Below are positions 43,192-52,589 of a stretch of 64,000 bases of DNA, piece after piece. Within the stretch, counting starts at the first letter, position 1; every line of letters starts with the position of its first letter. The notes below the pieces were generated by a model. It did no database searches and had not been told where the DNA came from. It was given only the letters and a program-made list of their open reading frames with translations. A program made the translations under genes and the position numbers. Location: the NCBI GenBank assembly GCA_015067175.1, contig SVMX01000005.1, positions 62,001-126,000 on the forward strand. Reading direction: 5' to 3'. Source of the DNA: Oscillospiraceae bacterium (lineage in GTDB: Bacteria; Bacillota; Clostridia; Oscillospirales; Ruminococcaceae).

Positions 43192-43220
43192 TTGTAATCG
43201 TTTTTAAAATATGCTATATT
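43192..43220 (+). promoter_or_regulatory. Promoter of the VTC-domain gene
   Basis: TTGTAA, 17 bp, TATATT in a very AT-rich stretch. Confidence 0.55.
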
Positions 43221-43266
43221 ATTAATATAATGTATATTTGGAAAAAACAGCAAACGGAGGTGTGAG

Positions 43267-44034
43267 ATGTTAGGCTTCAGAAAGATGAAAACGCTTCTCC
43301 CTGCGGGCAAGCCTGTCACGTTCAGCGGCGGGCGGCGTCTAAGGCATGAGCTGAAATACATCATTGACGAGGGAACCTACCGTGTGCTTTTGGGCAGACT
43401 GAAGCCGCTGATGTATTCCGACAAAAACAGCGTAAACGGCGAATACCGCGTGACCAGTCTCTATTACGATGATGTTTACGGCAGCGGCTACAACGACAAG
43501 CTGTGCGGAATTGCGGTGCGAAAAAAGTTCCGCATAAGAAGCTACAATCTCGACCCGTCACGAATTATGCTGGAGGCAAAGCACAAGGACGACGAATATG
43601 TTTCAAAGCTGTCGAAACAGCTTACCGACGAGCAGTATAGGGCGCTTTTGAAAGGCGATTGTTCTTTCATGGCGGAGTACGACTGGGCTGAGGACGTTTT
43701 CGGCGAATATTACCGCTCTAACCTTGTGTCTGCGCTGAAGCCGAAGCTTATTGTTGACTATATGCGCGAGGCGCTTGTGTATCCGCATGGCAATGTGCGC
43801 ATTACATTTGACAAAAAGCTGTCCACCTGCTATAATACGATTGATATGTTCGCGGCGAATGCGGCGTATTCTCCTGTTTACAGTAAAGAGATAATACTTG
43901 AAATAAAGTTCGATGGTTATCTTCCGTCGTCGATACAGGCAGCGCTTCAGGGAATAAACGCTCCGAGGCAGTCGGTATCAAAATACATAATATGCAGCGA
44001 TAAACTTATGGAGGTCAAAACGCATGGTTTCTGA
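43267..44034 (+). CDS. VTC-domain polyphosphate polymerase-like protein
   Basis: 255 aa. The triphosphate-tunnel residues of the VTC domain are visible in order: RHELKYIID, YRVTSLYYDD, RKKFRIRSYN, RIMLEAKHK, LKPKLIVDYMREAL, VRITFDKKL and IILEIKFDGYLP. Homologs make inorganic polyphosphate from ATP inside a basic tunnel. The catalytic glutamates and basic residues are intact. GGAGGT precedes the ATG. It overlaps the next gene by 11 bases. Confidence 0.88.
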   Translation: MLGFRKMKTLLPAGKPVTFSGGRRLRHELKYIIDEGTYRVLLGRLKPLMYSDKNSVNGEYRVTSLYYDDVYGSGYNDKLCGIAVRKKFRIRSYNLDPSRIMLEAKHKDDEYVSKLSKQLTDEQYRALLKGDCSFMAEYDWAEDVFGEYYRSNLVSALKPKLIVDYMREALVYPHGNVRITFDKKLSTCYNTIDMFAANAAYSPVYSKEIILEIKFDGYLPSSIQAALQGINAPRQSVSKYIICSDKLMEVKTHGF

Positions 44035-44728
44035 AAATCTTACAATGGGCTCAAAGCTTGAAGATGTGCTTGCCGCATTCGGCGACGGCTTTGATATGTC
44101 CCAGCAGTTTGCAAACCTTTCTGTTGCCACAATAATAATGACTTTGCTCACCGCAGCACTTTGCGGAGCAATCATATATGTTGTATACCGCTTTTTCTAC
44201 AGGGGTGTGGTGTACAGCGATAACTTCAATATTCTCCTGCTTCTTACTACAGTTGTGACATCTTTCATAATCATGACCATAAGCGCGAATGTCGTTTTGT
44301 CCCTCGGTATGGTCGGCGCGCTGTCTATCGTGCGTTTCCGTGCGGCGGTAAAGGACCCGCTGGATATCGGCTTTCTGTTCTGGGGAATTGCCGCAGGCAT
44401 TACCGCGGGCGCGCAGCTTTATATGGTTGCAATAATCGGCACAGTTATCATCTCGGTCATCTACATACTGCTTACTATCTTTAAAAAGCAGCGCAAGAGC
44501 TATCTGCTGATAGTGCGCTACACCGCAGACAGCGAGATAAACGTTAATGGTATCCTCGGTGCGATAAAGTACAAGCTGAAGAACAAGACCCAGTCGGGCA
44601 GCAGCATCGAACTTACTGTTGAAGTGAAGATAAAAAACAACGATACCTCATATATCAGCCGTTTCAATGCGGTTGAGGGCGTAGAGAGCGTAACGCTTCT
44701 CGAATACAGCGGCGAGTATATGAACTAA
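44024..44728 (+). CDS. DUF4956-family membrane protein
   Basis: 234 aa. Four membrane segments (about 22-48, 62-83, 88-108 and 124-150), with SLGMVGALSIVRFRAAVKDPLDIGFLFWGIAAGI, the signature of this family, then a soluble alpha/beta tail. Genes of this family are usually found right after VTC-domain genes, as here, so it may be the membrane partner (channel or anchor) of the polyphosphate enzyme. Function not proven. Confidence 0.85.
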   Translation: MVSENLTMGSKLEDVLAAFGDGFDMSQQFANLSVATIIMTLLTAALCGAIIYVVYRFFYRGVVYSDNFNILLLLTTVVTSFIIMTISANVVLSLGMVGALSIVRFRAAVKDPLDIGFLFWGIAAGITAGAQLYMVAIIGTVIISVIYILLTIFKKQRKSYLLIVRYTADSEINVNGILGAIKYKLKNKTQSGSSIELTVEVKIKNNDTSYISRFNAVEGVESVTLLEYSGEYMN

Positions 44729-44755
44729 TGCTGTATTAATTGCTTTGTAAAATGG

Positions 44756-44795
44756 GGTCGCCTTTGGCGTTTGTCAAGGGCGACCTTTTGTTTCT
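44756..44795 (+). terminator. Terminator after the DUF4956 gene
   Basis: GGTCGCC/GGCGACC stem with a T-rich tail (TTTTGTTTCTTT). Confidence 0.75.
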
Positions 44796-44823
44796 TTGGG
44801 ACAATGTGAAAATGAGGAACATT

Positions 44824-45180
44824 ATGGACGTAATGAGCTATGAAGTGCTTATGTGGGAGGCGGCAAAAAACAGGGATAAAAACGCCTTTTTGCAGCTTGT
44901 GCAGGAAGACGCGGTGATGGTCTGCGGAGGCTTTAGGTGCAGCGGTGCGGAATACGCCGAGATAATTCGAGAGTTTGACTTGGCAAAATACGAGATCACG
45001 GGATTTGAAACGGTTGCAGAAACATCGGAGCTTTGTCAGGTGCATTATGTTATAAAAACGCAGGTTGCAGACGAAAGAAACCGCGATCTTGCAGGCAAAT
45101 TCCACATCACATCGACATGGAAGAAAACCGATGACGCGTGGAAGCTTATCTTCAATATGGATCAGAGGATAATGGAATAA
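44824..45180 (+). CDS. NTF2-like / DUF4440-type small protein
   Basis: 118 aa from the ATG five bases after GAGGAA. The pattern of an N-terminal helix (MWEAAKNRDKNAFLQLVQEDAVMV), a GAEYAEIIREFD helix and a curved sheet ending with HITSTWKKTDDAWKLIFNMD is that of the SnoaL/NTF2-like cone fold. Such proteins bind or act on small ligands; no catalytic site is clear. An in-frame extension to 44740 would cover the terminator and is rejected. Confidence 0.72.
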   Translation: MDVMSYEVLMWEAAKNRDKNAFLQLVQEDAVMVCGGFRCSGAEYAEIIREFDLAKYEITGFETVAETSELCQVHYVIKTQVADERNRDLAGKFHITSTWKKTDDAWKLIFNMDQRIME

Positions 45181-45184
45181 ACTT

Positions 45185-45214
45185 AAAAGCCTGAGAAGAA
45201 ATTCTCAGGCTTTT
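45185..45214. terminator. Bidirectional terminator (recurrent AAGCCTGAGAA type)
   Basis: Perfect 13-bp AAAAGCCTGAGAA/TTCTCAGGCTTTT inverted repeat, 4-nt loop, between convergent genes. Third copy of the stem. Confidence 0.9.
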
Positions 45215-45218
45215 CGTG

Positions 45219-48200
45219 TTATTTTATAAGCTGTTCGTAATCTGCGCTTGCCATTGGCTTGTAGAAGTAATAGCCTTGCACCATATCACATTCCAGCTCT
45301 TTAAGGAAATTGACCTGTTCGTCTGTTTCAACACCCTCGGACACCGTCGAGAAATTGAGATTTTTCGCAAGCGATATTACCGAGGTGATTACAGCTTTGG
45401 TCTTGTCTGTGAGTGCGTTGCGCAGGAAGAAGCTGCCGTCTATCTTTATAGTGTCAAACGGCATCACCGTGATAAGGCTGAGCGAGGAATAGCCCGAGCC
45501 AAAATCGTCCATTGAAAGACGGAAGCCCGCCTCTTTAAGCTGCGTCATTATTTCGCGCAGACGATTAAGGTTTTCGGTGAGCATACTCTCGGTTATCTCA
45601 AGCTCTATCTTGTTGCGCGGAACACCGATACTGTCAACCAGCGCGCATATCTTAGAGCAGAAGCCGTCGTCGCGAACGTGCTGACGTGAAACATTGAGCG
45701 ATACCATCGGCACATCATAGCCCGCCTGCATCCATTTTTTGATATCCATAATAGCGTTGCGGTACACGGCGAAATCCATGTCTGCGATAAAACCGTTGCG
45801 CTCAAACACAGGCACGAACTTTCCTGGTGATACTATCTCTCCGCTTGGTCTTATCCAGCGCACCAGTGCTTCCGCACCAACGACTTTTCCTGTGAAAGTG
45901 TTGACCTTTGGCTGATAGAACACCTTGAATTCGTTGTTTTCAAGCGCTTCAAGCATATGAGTTTCAACATACTGGCGCGCCTGCATTTCTTCGTTCAGCT
46001 CATTGTCGTAGAACGCTATCATGTTGCTTGTGTAGTAAGCCTTGTCCTTGATGGTCTTTTGCGCTACGATAGCCCTGTCAAGCGCCGTCATTATGCCTGC
46101 GCTGCCGTCAAGCTCGTATACGCCTGCGATTAGATGTATCTCAATGCCGCATCTTTCAAGCACCTGACCCTGTGCACTGTTAAGCATCTGATAAAGGCGC
46201 GTATGCAGCTCAGATGTGCTGTTGTTGCGGTGAAGAGCGATAAATCTCGCACCCTCGGAGCGGCAAAGCAGCTCGTTGTCACCTGTGGAAGCGGCAAGTA
46301 TATCCGCAACCGCGATAAGAACGGAGTTTCCGTGCTCATAGCCCATCGACTCGTTAAGGCGGCGGAAATTCGCGATATTTATTACCGTGATAAAACAGCC
46401 CTCGGGATTTGTCGCAGCTATTCTCATTGCGTCAACGGCAAATCTGTCGAAACCGAGCACGCCTGTAAGCGTGTCGCGCGTCTGTATTTTTGAAATGCTG
46501 TTGGTGATATCCGTCGTGCTGACAGCGTAGCGCTCGCCTACGCCATCTACCTCGTACGAGGAGGCGGCAATATTTATCCATCTGCCGTCGCTTTCGCGAT
46601 AAAACGCAGTGGATGAGGTAAGCTGTCCCGCTTTAACTCCGTGAACGGGGCAATCGGCGCAGGGCGCGTCGTTACCTCTTATCTTACGGTAGCAGATATC
46701 GCCTTTTTTCAGTCCGTAGCTATTAGCAGCGTTTTCGCCGACATAGTCGACCTCAAATGTGTCGGGAATGAGCGAAAAGCCCTCTATGCTAAGGTTATTT
46801 ATAACAGGTGCGGCAAAGCTCATTTTTCTGTCATGCGCAGCTACTCTGTAGTGCACGGCAAACATATGGTTCAATGTGCTGCTGAGCATTTCGATAAGAC
46901 AGATATCGGATTCCTGCCATGTTACGATGTCGTTTGCAACAAATTCAACATAGCCTATTATTCCGTCATCGGTCATGATAGGGCAGCACACAGCGCTTTC
47001 AGCTCCGTTTACAAATTCGAAGCCGTATTTTTCCTTGCTGTCGCCGCAATCTTTTGCTGCAATAACGATCTCGTGACCCGATAGCATATATATTGTTTTT
47101 TGGGTATCATATATAGACCTGAAAGCAGGCAGCAAAGGGTCGTATTGATTACTGCCGTTCTGATTCCACGGCGTGTAGTTTTCATCAGGCGCTCCGTCTT
47201 TGCCAAAGCAGCATATATGCACCTGACTTGCTCCGACATAACGTCCCGCTTCGCGCAAAGCTTCTGTAATAGCCTTATATCCTGCGTTTTTATCGGTGAG
47301 TGCGGTATTTATAAGATGGTATATATGCTCGGCACCCGCAACGCTGACTACGCGCGGCTCGTTCCAGTCGCTGTGAAGCATATTCTTTGCAAGCGACATA
47401 GAGGAATTATACTGCATATAGCCGTTTCCGCCCTTTGCACAAGCTGCTTTATAGGCGGCAAAAGCCTCATTTTGTACAGTATCATAGTTTTTGTTGAGCT
47501 TAAAAACAGACACACCCGCACTTACAGTGACGGTCTTTCCATCGCTGTTATTAGTGTGGTGAAGATTGTGGAATCTGTATATCACTCTTGCTGCGATGAC
47601 GTTAAGGGCAGGAATATCGCTGAATCTTACATACATTGCGAACATTCCGTCCTCTATTCTTGTGAAAAGGCTGCCCTGCGTTACCGCGCACTGTGCCTCA
47701 AGCACTTTTGCAACCGAGCGCTGAAGCTCGTTGGTGTCATTGCCGCAGTCTGCCATTATTTCGCTGAATTTATCAATGCCGACAATGATAATTGCAGAGT
47801 TTTTAAAGCTTTTTTCACTGGCGCGCTGCTCTACATCTGTCTTAAAGTTTTCATATAAAAGAGCGCCTGTAAGCATGTCGCGTCTGCTATCGGAGCTTAT
47901 TCCGACGCCGCCTTTTTCCTCGGTGACATCGAGAGTTCTGCCTACGATACGCACGGGATTGCCGTTGTCGTCGTAAACGGTTTTTCCCTCATATCTAAAC
48001 CATACGACGTCGCTGAAATCGTTGACAACTCTTACATCATAATATATTTCTTTGTCGCCGCGCTCCATAGCGTCGCACATTTTATGAAACACAGGAATAT
48101 CGTCGGAGTAGATAGAACCCCAACTGATTATCGTATCTCTGAAGTGATGGATAGGCTCAAGGTCGTTTTCGTAAATTCCGTGAAGCTTTTTGTACTGATA

Positions 48201-48374
48201 GCATATATCATCGGCGATGTCATATTCCCACAAGCCGAAATCGCTGTATTCTGAGGAAATCTTAACTTTAAGGTTTTCTGCACGGACTGCAAGCTTGAGA
48301 GAGTTTATTTCCTGTTTTGCCTGCTGAAGCTGCTGCTGCAGCTCTTGCACCGACAAAGAATGTCCGTTTTCCAT
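45219..48374 (-). CDS. Cyclic-di-GMP phosphodiesterase: PAS-GGDEF-GAF-PAS-GGDEF-EAL
   Basis: 1051 aa, no membrane segment. An N-terminal coiled coil (about 5-35) leads into a PAS domain (about 40-155), a first GGDEF-like domain (about 165-325), a GAF-like domain (about 350-530), a PAS-like domain containing the paired cysteines CADCPV (about 545-640), a second GGDEF-like domain (about 650-800) and an EAL domain (about 815-1051). Both GGDEF motifs are degenerate (EDGMF and SEGARF). The EAL site is intact: AEALVRW (Glu835), ELEITES, DDFGSGYSS, KIDGSFF and SEGVET. It should therefore degrade cyclic-di-GMP under control of cytoplasmic sensors. Confidence 0.9.
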   Translation of the reverse strand: MENGHSLSVQELQQQLQQAKQEINSLKLAVRAENLKVKISSEYSDFGLWEYDIADDICYQYKKLHGIYENDLEPIHHFRDTIISWGSIYSDDIPVFHKMCDAMERGDKEIYYDVRVVNDFSDVVWFRYEGKTVYDDNGNPVRIVGRTLDVTEEKGGVGISSDSRRDMLTGALLYENFKTDVEQRASEKSFKNSAIIIVGIDKFSEIMADCGNDTNELQRSVAKVLEAQCAVTQGSLFTRIEDGMFAMYVRFSDIPALNVIAARVIYRFHNLHHTNNSDGKTVTVSAGVSVFKLNKNYDTVQNEAFAAYKAACAKGGNGYMQYNSSMSLAKNMLHSDWNEPRVVSVAGAEHIYHLINTALTDKNAGYKAITEALREAGRYVGASQVHICCFGKDGAPDENYTPWNQNGSNQYDPLLPAFRSIYDTQKTIYMLSGHEIVIAAKDCGDSKEKYGFEFVNGAESAVCCPIMTDDGIIGYVEFVANDIVTWQESDICLIEMLSSTLNHMFAVHYRVAAHDRKMSFAAPVINNLSIEGFSLIPDTFEVDYVGENAANSYGLKKGDICYRKIRGNDAPCADCPVHGVKAGQLTSSTAFYRESDGRWINIAASSYEVDGVGERYAVSTTDITNSISKIQTRDTLTGVLGFDRFAVDAMRIAATNPEGCFITVINIANFRRLNESMGYEHGNSVLIAVADILAASTGDNELLCRSEGARFIALHRNNSTSELHTRLYQMLNSAQGQVLERCGIEIHLIAGVYELDGSAGIMTALDRAIVAQKTIKDKAYYTSNMIAFYDNELNEEMQARQYVETHMLEALENNEFKVFYQPKVNTFTGKVVGAEALVRWIRPSGEIVSPGKFVPVFERNGFIADMDFAVYRNAIMDIKKWMQAGYDVPMVSLNVSRQHVRDDGFCSKICALVDSIGVPRNKIELEITESMLTENLNRLREIMTQLKEAGFRLSMDDFGSGYSSLSLITVMPFDTIKIDGSFFLRNALTDKTKAVITSVISLAKNLNFSTVSEGVETDEQVNFLKELECDMVQGYYFYKPMASADYEQLIK

Positions 48375-48400
48375 TATGCTTCACCTCCCGTATCCGTTTA

Positions 48401-48415
48401 TGCGCTATTAGCGCA
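48401..48415. repeat. Perfect inverted repeat in the leader of the large PDE gene
   Basis: TGCGCTATTAGCGCA lies just past the expected transcription start. It could be an operator or a small hairpin. Confidence 0.5.
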
Positions 48416-48430
48416 CTGTAACACAATTTA

Positions 48431-48459
48431 ATTATAACTAACTTCCAAGCATTTGTCAA
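48431..48459 (-). promoter_or_regulatory. Promoter of the 1051-aa phosphodiesterase
   Basis: On the minus strand TTGACA, 17 bp, TATAAT. Confidence 0.85.
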
Positions 48460-48541
48460 TACAGTTGAATATCTTTGTGCAAAAACCTCAAAAATCAGCT
48501 CCGGATAACACGAAAAAAGAATAAATCCTTGTGAATACTAT

Positions 48542-49297
48542 TCAAATATGCAACAAAATAAATTCTGCCGACGATTTTATTGCATTCTCTAAAAACTCCG
48601 CTTTTTCCGCCATACGATGTCCGCTTCCCTCTATGCACAGGTTTTTTATTGCGGGATTTTGGCGCAGAAAGCTTTCGGTGTCTGCGCGCGCGACAAGCTC
48701 ATCGTTTCCTGCATACACCGTCATAATCCTTTCGCTGTCCCAGTGCTCGCTGTGCCGCATACAATGAAGCGTTGAAAGCAGCTCGTAGAAGCAATATGGA
48801 ATACGGTATTCACGCTGCATATTTATTACAAAATCCTGCCCGTTTGCTTTATAGGCCGAGGGACTTTTGCTCGTTGCCGCAGCGATACGAACAAGAGAGC
48901 TAGCCATATTCACCGCAGGCACGCGCAGCACGATGCTCTTGTAGCTGTCGTTGCCTCGCTCAAGCCTGTGAAGCAGGCACATGGCACCATAGCTTGTGGC
49001 GAAAGCGTGCAGAGTGCCTGTAAAATGATTCTTTATGTAGTTTTCAGCTGCAATGATATCGGCAATACAATTATCGGGCAGCAATCCCTCTGATGGCTCG
49101 GTGCGTTCTCCGTGCGCAGGCAGGTCAAAGGTCAGCACATTGAGCTTGTCGCGGCAAAGACGCTCAGCAAGCGCTTTTATTGCATTGCTTTCCTTGCTGC
49201 CCGCAAATCCGTGTATAGCAAGCACGGTGCCTAAGGCGTTTTCGGCAGAATAAAGCTTTGCAGGTATGTGGTCTATTTTTATATATTCTTCTTTCAT
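48542..49297 (-). CDS. Alpha/beta hydrolase
   Basis: 251 aa from the ATG after TTGGAGGACGACA; a longer in-frame reading through the upstream hairpin is rejected. Opening TVLAIHGFAGSKESNAIKALAERL gives the oxyanion region, and the nucleophile elbow reads FATSYGAM, so the first glycine of the usual GxSxG is alanine. The acid may be the Asp in YAGNDELV and the base the His in EGSGHRM. It is a cytoplasmic serine hydrolase of unknown substrate, between two phosphodiesterase genes. Confidence 0.83.
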   Translation of the reverse strand: MKEEYIKIDHIPAKLYSAENALGTVLAIHGFAGSKESNAIKALAERLCRDKLNVLTFDLPAHGERTEPSEGLLPDNCIADIIAAENYIKNHFTGTLHAFATSYGAMCLLHRLERGNDSYKSIVLRVPAVNMASSLVRIAAATSKSPSAYKANGQDFVINMQREYRIPYCFYELLSTLHCMRHSEHWDSERIMTVYAGNDELVARADTESFLRQNPAIKNLCIEGSGHRMAEKAEFLENAIKSSAEFILLHI

Positions 49298-49316
49298 TGT
49301 CGTCCTCCAAATTTTA

Positions 49317-49341
49317 AAGCGGCGGGTCTTCCCCGCCGCTT
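49317..49341 (-). terminator. Hairpin between the PDE gene and the hydrolase gene
   Basis: AAGCGGCGGG/CCCGCCGCTT perfect stem; the minus-strand tail is TAAAATTT, so termination may be partial. Confidence 0.6.
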
Positions 49342-49344
49342 GGT

Positions 49345-52299
49345 TTATTCTTTTACGGTGTCTGCGACTTCGTTTGTGTCGTTTGGAATAGAGTCTAGTT
49401 CCTTGTTCCACAATGTTTCAAAATCGCTCATGGTCATGGGCTTTGCGAAGTAGTAGCCCTGCACCATATCGCAGTTTATTTCAGCTAAGAATTCTACCTG
49501 TTCGAGAGTTTCAACGCCCTCCGAGATGACCTCCATATTAAGGTTTGCGGCGAGGTCAACTACAGTAGATATAACAGCGCGTCCCTTTTCAGAGTTTACT
49601 GTACCGTTGAAAAACTCGCGGTCTATCTTTACAACGTCAACAGGGATATCCTTAAGCATATTGAGCGAGGAATAACCGCTGCCGAAGTCATCGAGCGACA
49701 GCTTAAAGCCGATATCGTGAAGCTTCTGCATGATAGTCAGCAGCTTTGCGGCGTTTTCCGCGAACACGCTTTCGGTAAGCTCAAGCTCAATGTATTTGTA
49801 CGGAATATCGTATTTGTCTACGATCTCTCTGAGTCTCCAGATATAATCGTCATAGTTCAGATGCATTCTCGACTGGTTTACGGATATGATAACAGGTGTT
49901 TTTCCCTCGTCCAGCCAGCGGCGCATAGCCTTGCAGACCTCCTCCAGAATGAAGAAGTCAAGCTCGACAACGAAGCTGTTCTTTTCGCTTATCGGGATAA
50001 AGTCGCTCGGGAATACAAAACCGAACTCTTTGCTGTTCCAGCGAATAAGCGCCTCCGCGCCCTCAATGCGGCGGGATTTAAGTCCATATTTGGGCTGGAG
50101 ATAGCACTCAAACTCATGCGCCGCAAGTGCTGCGGGCATTGCGTTTTCATAATCCTTTTCACGAAGTGCCTTTTCGCGGATCTTGCCGTCGTAGAACGCT
50201 ATAGACGAGAAATGCTGACCCTTGAGAGTCTTTTTAGCTATCGTACAGCGGTCGATGGCAGCATTCATATCAATTCCGCCGTTGCCGTCTACACACTGAC
50301 CAAGCCTGCACACGCCCGCGCTGAAAATGATCGGGTATCTCACAAATATATTGTTGCGGCGCTCAAACTCGGCGAAAATATTGTTTATGCGCATGGTTAT
50401 CTCGCTGTCCTGCGCATTGCGTATGGTGCAGGCAAAGTTATCGTTTGATACTCTTGCGAACACTTCATCGTTTTCGAGGCTGTCTGCAAGTGTTTTGTGC
50501 AGACGCGCCAACATTCGGTCGCCTTCCTCATAACCAAGGCAGTCGTTTACATATTTGAATTTGTTGATATCAAACAAAACTACAGCAAGCTTTTCGGGAG
50601 AGCGCTTTTTCAGCAGCTTTCGCGTATCCTCGATGTATTTCTTTTTATTTCTGCCGCCCGTTATGGGGTCGGTGTTGCTTGTACGTTTGTTTTTATGGCT
50701 GATTACAGCGATATAGAGCAGCGCTCCTACAAGTATCAGAATTACTGCTGCAACACCGATATAAAGCACATGCTTAGGCACAAGATCGAGCATAGGAGTG
50801 CTGTTTGCTGCATTTATTGCATCCGAATAGCTTTCTGCGTGCTTGCCGGTACGTATACTTGCGATAGCCTTTCCGAATATGCGCGCAAGCTCTGTGTTGT
50901 TTGCGTTGAACGCAAAGCATTCCTCGTGGTAAGAGGTTGAGCTGTTGATGACCTTGATATCCTCAAAGTTTGAGCTTATCTGAAAAATTATCTCATACAG
51001 ACCCGCGCAAACTATGTCGGCGTCACCGTCACGAACAGCCTGCATACATTTTTCGATATCATCATAAGGAAGTAATGTTGCATTTCTATACATCTGCGAC
51101 GCATATTGTGTTATATCATTGCAATCATGAGGGATAGCGATCTTGAGATTTCCGTTAAGATTTACGCTCTCCTTACCTGCAGCTACTATCTGTTCGGTAG
51201 CGTAGGGCATTGATATCCTGTAATTTCCGAGCTGTGCGACGTTTGTAGAGTTTACGCCGCCGCAAATAACGTGTGCATCTCCGTCGGAAAGCAGCTGCAC
51301 ACACTCCTCAAGAGAGTCGCAGCTTCTTACCTGAATAGTAAATCCCGAAAAATCCGCTATGTGTTTAAGCACGGTATCGGTATAGCCGACTATTTTGCTG
51401 CCGTTGAAATTTTCAAGGCTGCTAAAGCCGTTGTTGTATGCTACGGTAATGATAGGATTTTTTTCTATATATGCTTTTTCGGCGCTGCTGAGCGCAAAAT
51501 TCGCCGAGCCGTATTTCTCAATATATTTTTCGTAGAGGCTTGTTGCAAACGAGCTGTTTGCCATATGAAGGCTGTTTACAGCGACATCAAGACTGCTTTT
51601 TATGTTTGCGTCTTTTCCCGAAGTAAGGAAATAGCAGTCCTTTGTTGCATACTGGTAAACTATGACCTCATTTTCCCAAGGTGTAAAGCAATCCTTTACT
51701 ACTGCGTCGATCGCCCCCGAGTAGAAATCAGATTTCATCTGCGCTTCGGTAGTGTATTCAACAAAATTAGCCCTGTCTATCTCTCCGCGCACAAAGCTGT
51801 CGTTCGAGAAATATTTCAATTTGTTCTCTGCAAGATAACCGATAGTTGCGCCTTTTATGGCGTCGGTATCGAAATAGCTTATGTCATTATTATCGGCTGT
51901 TACATAAACAGCAGTGTACTTTTTCGTGAGCGATACGCTGCTAAGCTCAGGAGTGTACGCGCTGCCGCTGAAATAAACATCTTTCCACATATCGTATTCG
52001 CTTTGCGTTACGCAGGGAATGATGTCGATAACGCCCTCTGAGAGCATCTGAAGCAGCTCCTCGGGCTGAGCCTCAACGTATGTATAGCGGTGACCCGTAT
52101 AAGTCTGCATAGCTGTAAGATAATCGTATGCAAAGCCGCTGTAGTAGCCGCCTGTTTTAGTGATTCCAAATTCCGCGCACGCGCCGACTCTTATGGTGTC
52201 GCCGCTCTCGGTGGAATAAGCGCACAAAGGCATTGCGCACGTCATCAATACTAATGCTATAAATAACGAAATTATGGATCTTAGCTTCCCTTTTCGCAT
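49345..52299 (-). CDS. Membrane cyclic-di-GMP phosphodiesterase with two solute-binding sensor domains
   Basis: 984 aa. A signal peptide (about 1-28) leads to two tandem periplasmic-type solute-binding domains of the SBP_bac_3 class (about 32-270 and 280-505). One membrane helix (about 522-545) follows, then a GGDEF-like domain (about 560-715) and an EAL domain (about 725-965). The GGDEF motif reads SNDNF and is probably inactive, while the EAL residues are intact (AEALIRW with Glu749, ELTES, LDDFGSGYSS, KIDREFF, SEGVET). It likely lowers cyclic-di-GMP in response to external amino-acid-like ligands, by analogy with SBP_bac_3 binding. Confidence 0.9.
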   Translation of the reverse strand: MRKGKLRSIISLFIALVLMTCAMPLCAYSTESGDTIRVGACAEFGITKTGGYYSGFAYDYLTAMQTYTGHRYTYVEAQPEELLQMLSEGVIDIIPCVTQSEYDMWKDVYFSGSAYTPELSSVSLTKKYTAVYVTADNNDISYFDTDAIKGATIGYLAENKLKYFSNDSFVRGEIDRANFVEYTTEAQMKSDFYSGAIDAVVKDCFTPWENEVIVYQYATKDCYFLTSGKDANIKSSLDVAVNSLHMANSSFATSLYEKYIEKYGSANFALSSAEKAYIEKNPIITVAYNNGFSSLENFNGSKIVGYTDTVLKHIADFSGFTIQVRSCDSLEECVQLLSDGDAHVICGGVNSTNVAQLGNYRISMPYATEQIVAAGKESVNLNGNLKIAIPHDCNDITQYASQMYRNATLLPYDDIEKCMQAVRDGDADIVCAGLYEIIFQISSNFEDIKVINSSTSYHEECFAFNANNTELARIFGKAIASIRTGKHAESYSDAINAANSTPMLDLVPKHVLYIGVAAVILILVGALLYIAVISHKNKRTSNTDPITGGRNKKKYIEDTRKLLKKRSPEKLAVVLFDINKFKYVNDCLGYEEGDRMLARLHKTLADSLENDEVFARVSNDNFACTIRNAQDSEITMRINNIFAEFERRNNIFVRYPIIFSAGVCRLGQCVDGNGGIDMNAAIDRCTIAKKTLKGQHFSSIAFYDGKIREKALREKDYENAMPAALAAHEFECYLQPKYGLKSRRIEGAEALIRWNSKEFGFVFPSDFIPISEKNSFVVELDFFILEEVCKAMRRWLDEGKTPVIISVNQSRMHLNYDDYIWRLREIVDKYDIPYKYIELELTESVFAENAAKLLTIMQKLHDIGFKLSLDDFGSGYSSLNMLKDIPVDVVKIDREFFNGTVNSEKGRAVISTVVDLAANLNMEVISEGVETLEQVEFLAEINCDMVQGYYFAKPMTMSDFETLWNKELDSIPNDTNEVADTVKE

Positions 52300-52375
52300 A
52301 TAATAAATCTCCTGAAAACCGTTGAAAAATCCGATGCAATTTCTGCTTTAAGGCACAGTTACACCAATTTATATA

Positions 52376-52404
52376 ATTATAACATTTTAGCATAAGCTTT
52401 TCAA
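52376..52404 (-). promoter_or_regulatory. Promoter of the 984-aa phosphodiesterase
   Basis: On the minus strand TTGAAA, 17 bp, TATAAT. Confidence 0.75.
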
Positions 52405-52475
52405 TATAAATATCTCAAAATTTCATATCTGTGCAATTTTTTACATATGTGTTTGGTGAATTTATACAAAAAAAC

Positions 52476-52504
52476 TTGACAATATGTATTTTGTGATGTA
52501 TAAT
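52476..52504 (+). promoter_or_regulatory. Promoter of the GH13 gene
   Basis: TTGACA, 17 bp, TATAAT, about 85 bp before the start codon. Confidence 0.85.
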
Positions 52505-52589
52505 ATACAAGGCTGATATACAGCTTGAAATGTTCCGCGATTCTTATTCAGAATTACGGAAATATTTGTTTTTAAGGAGTATTAAAGTC

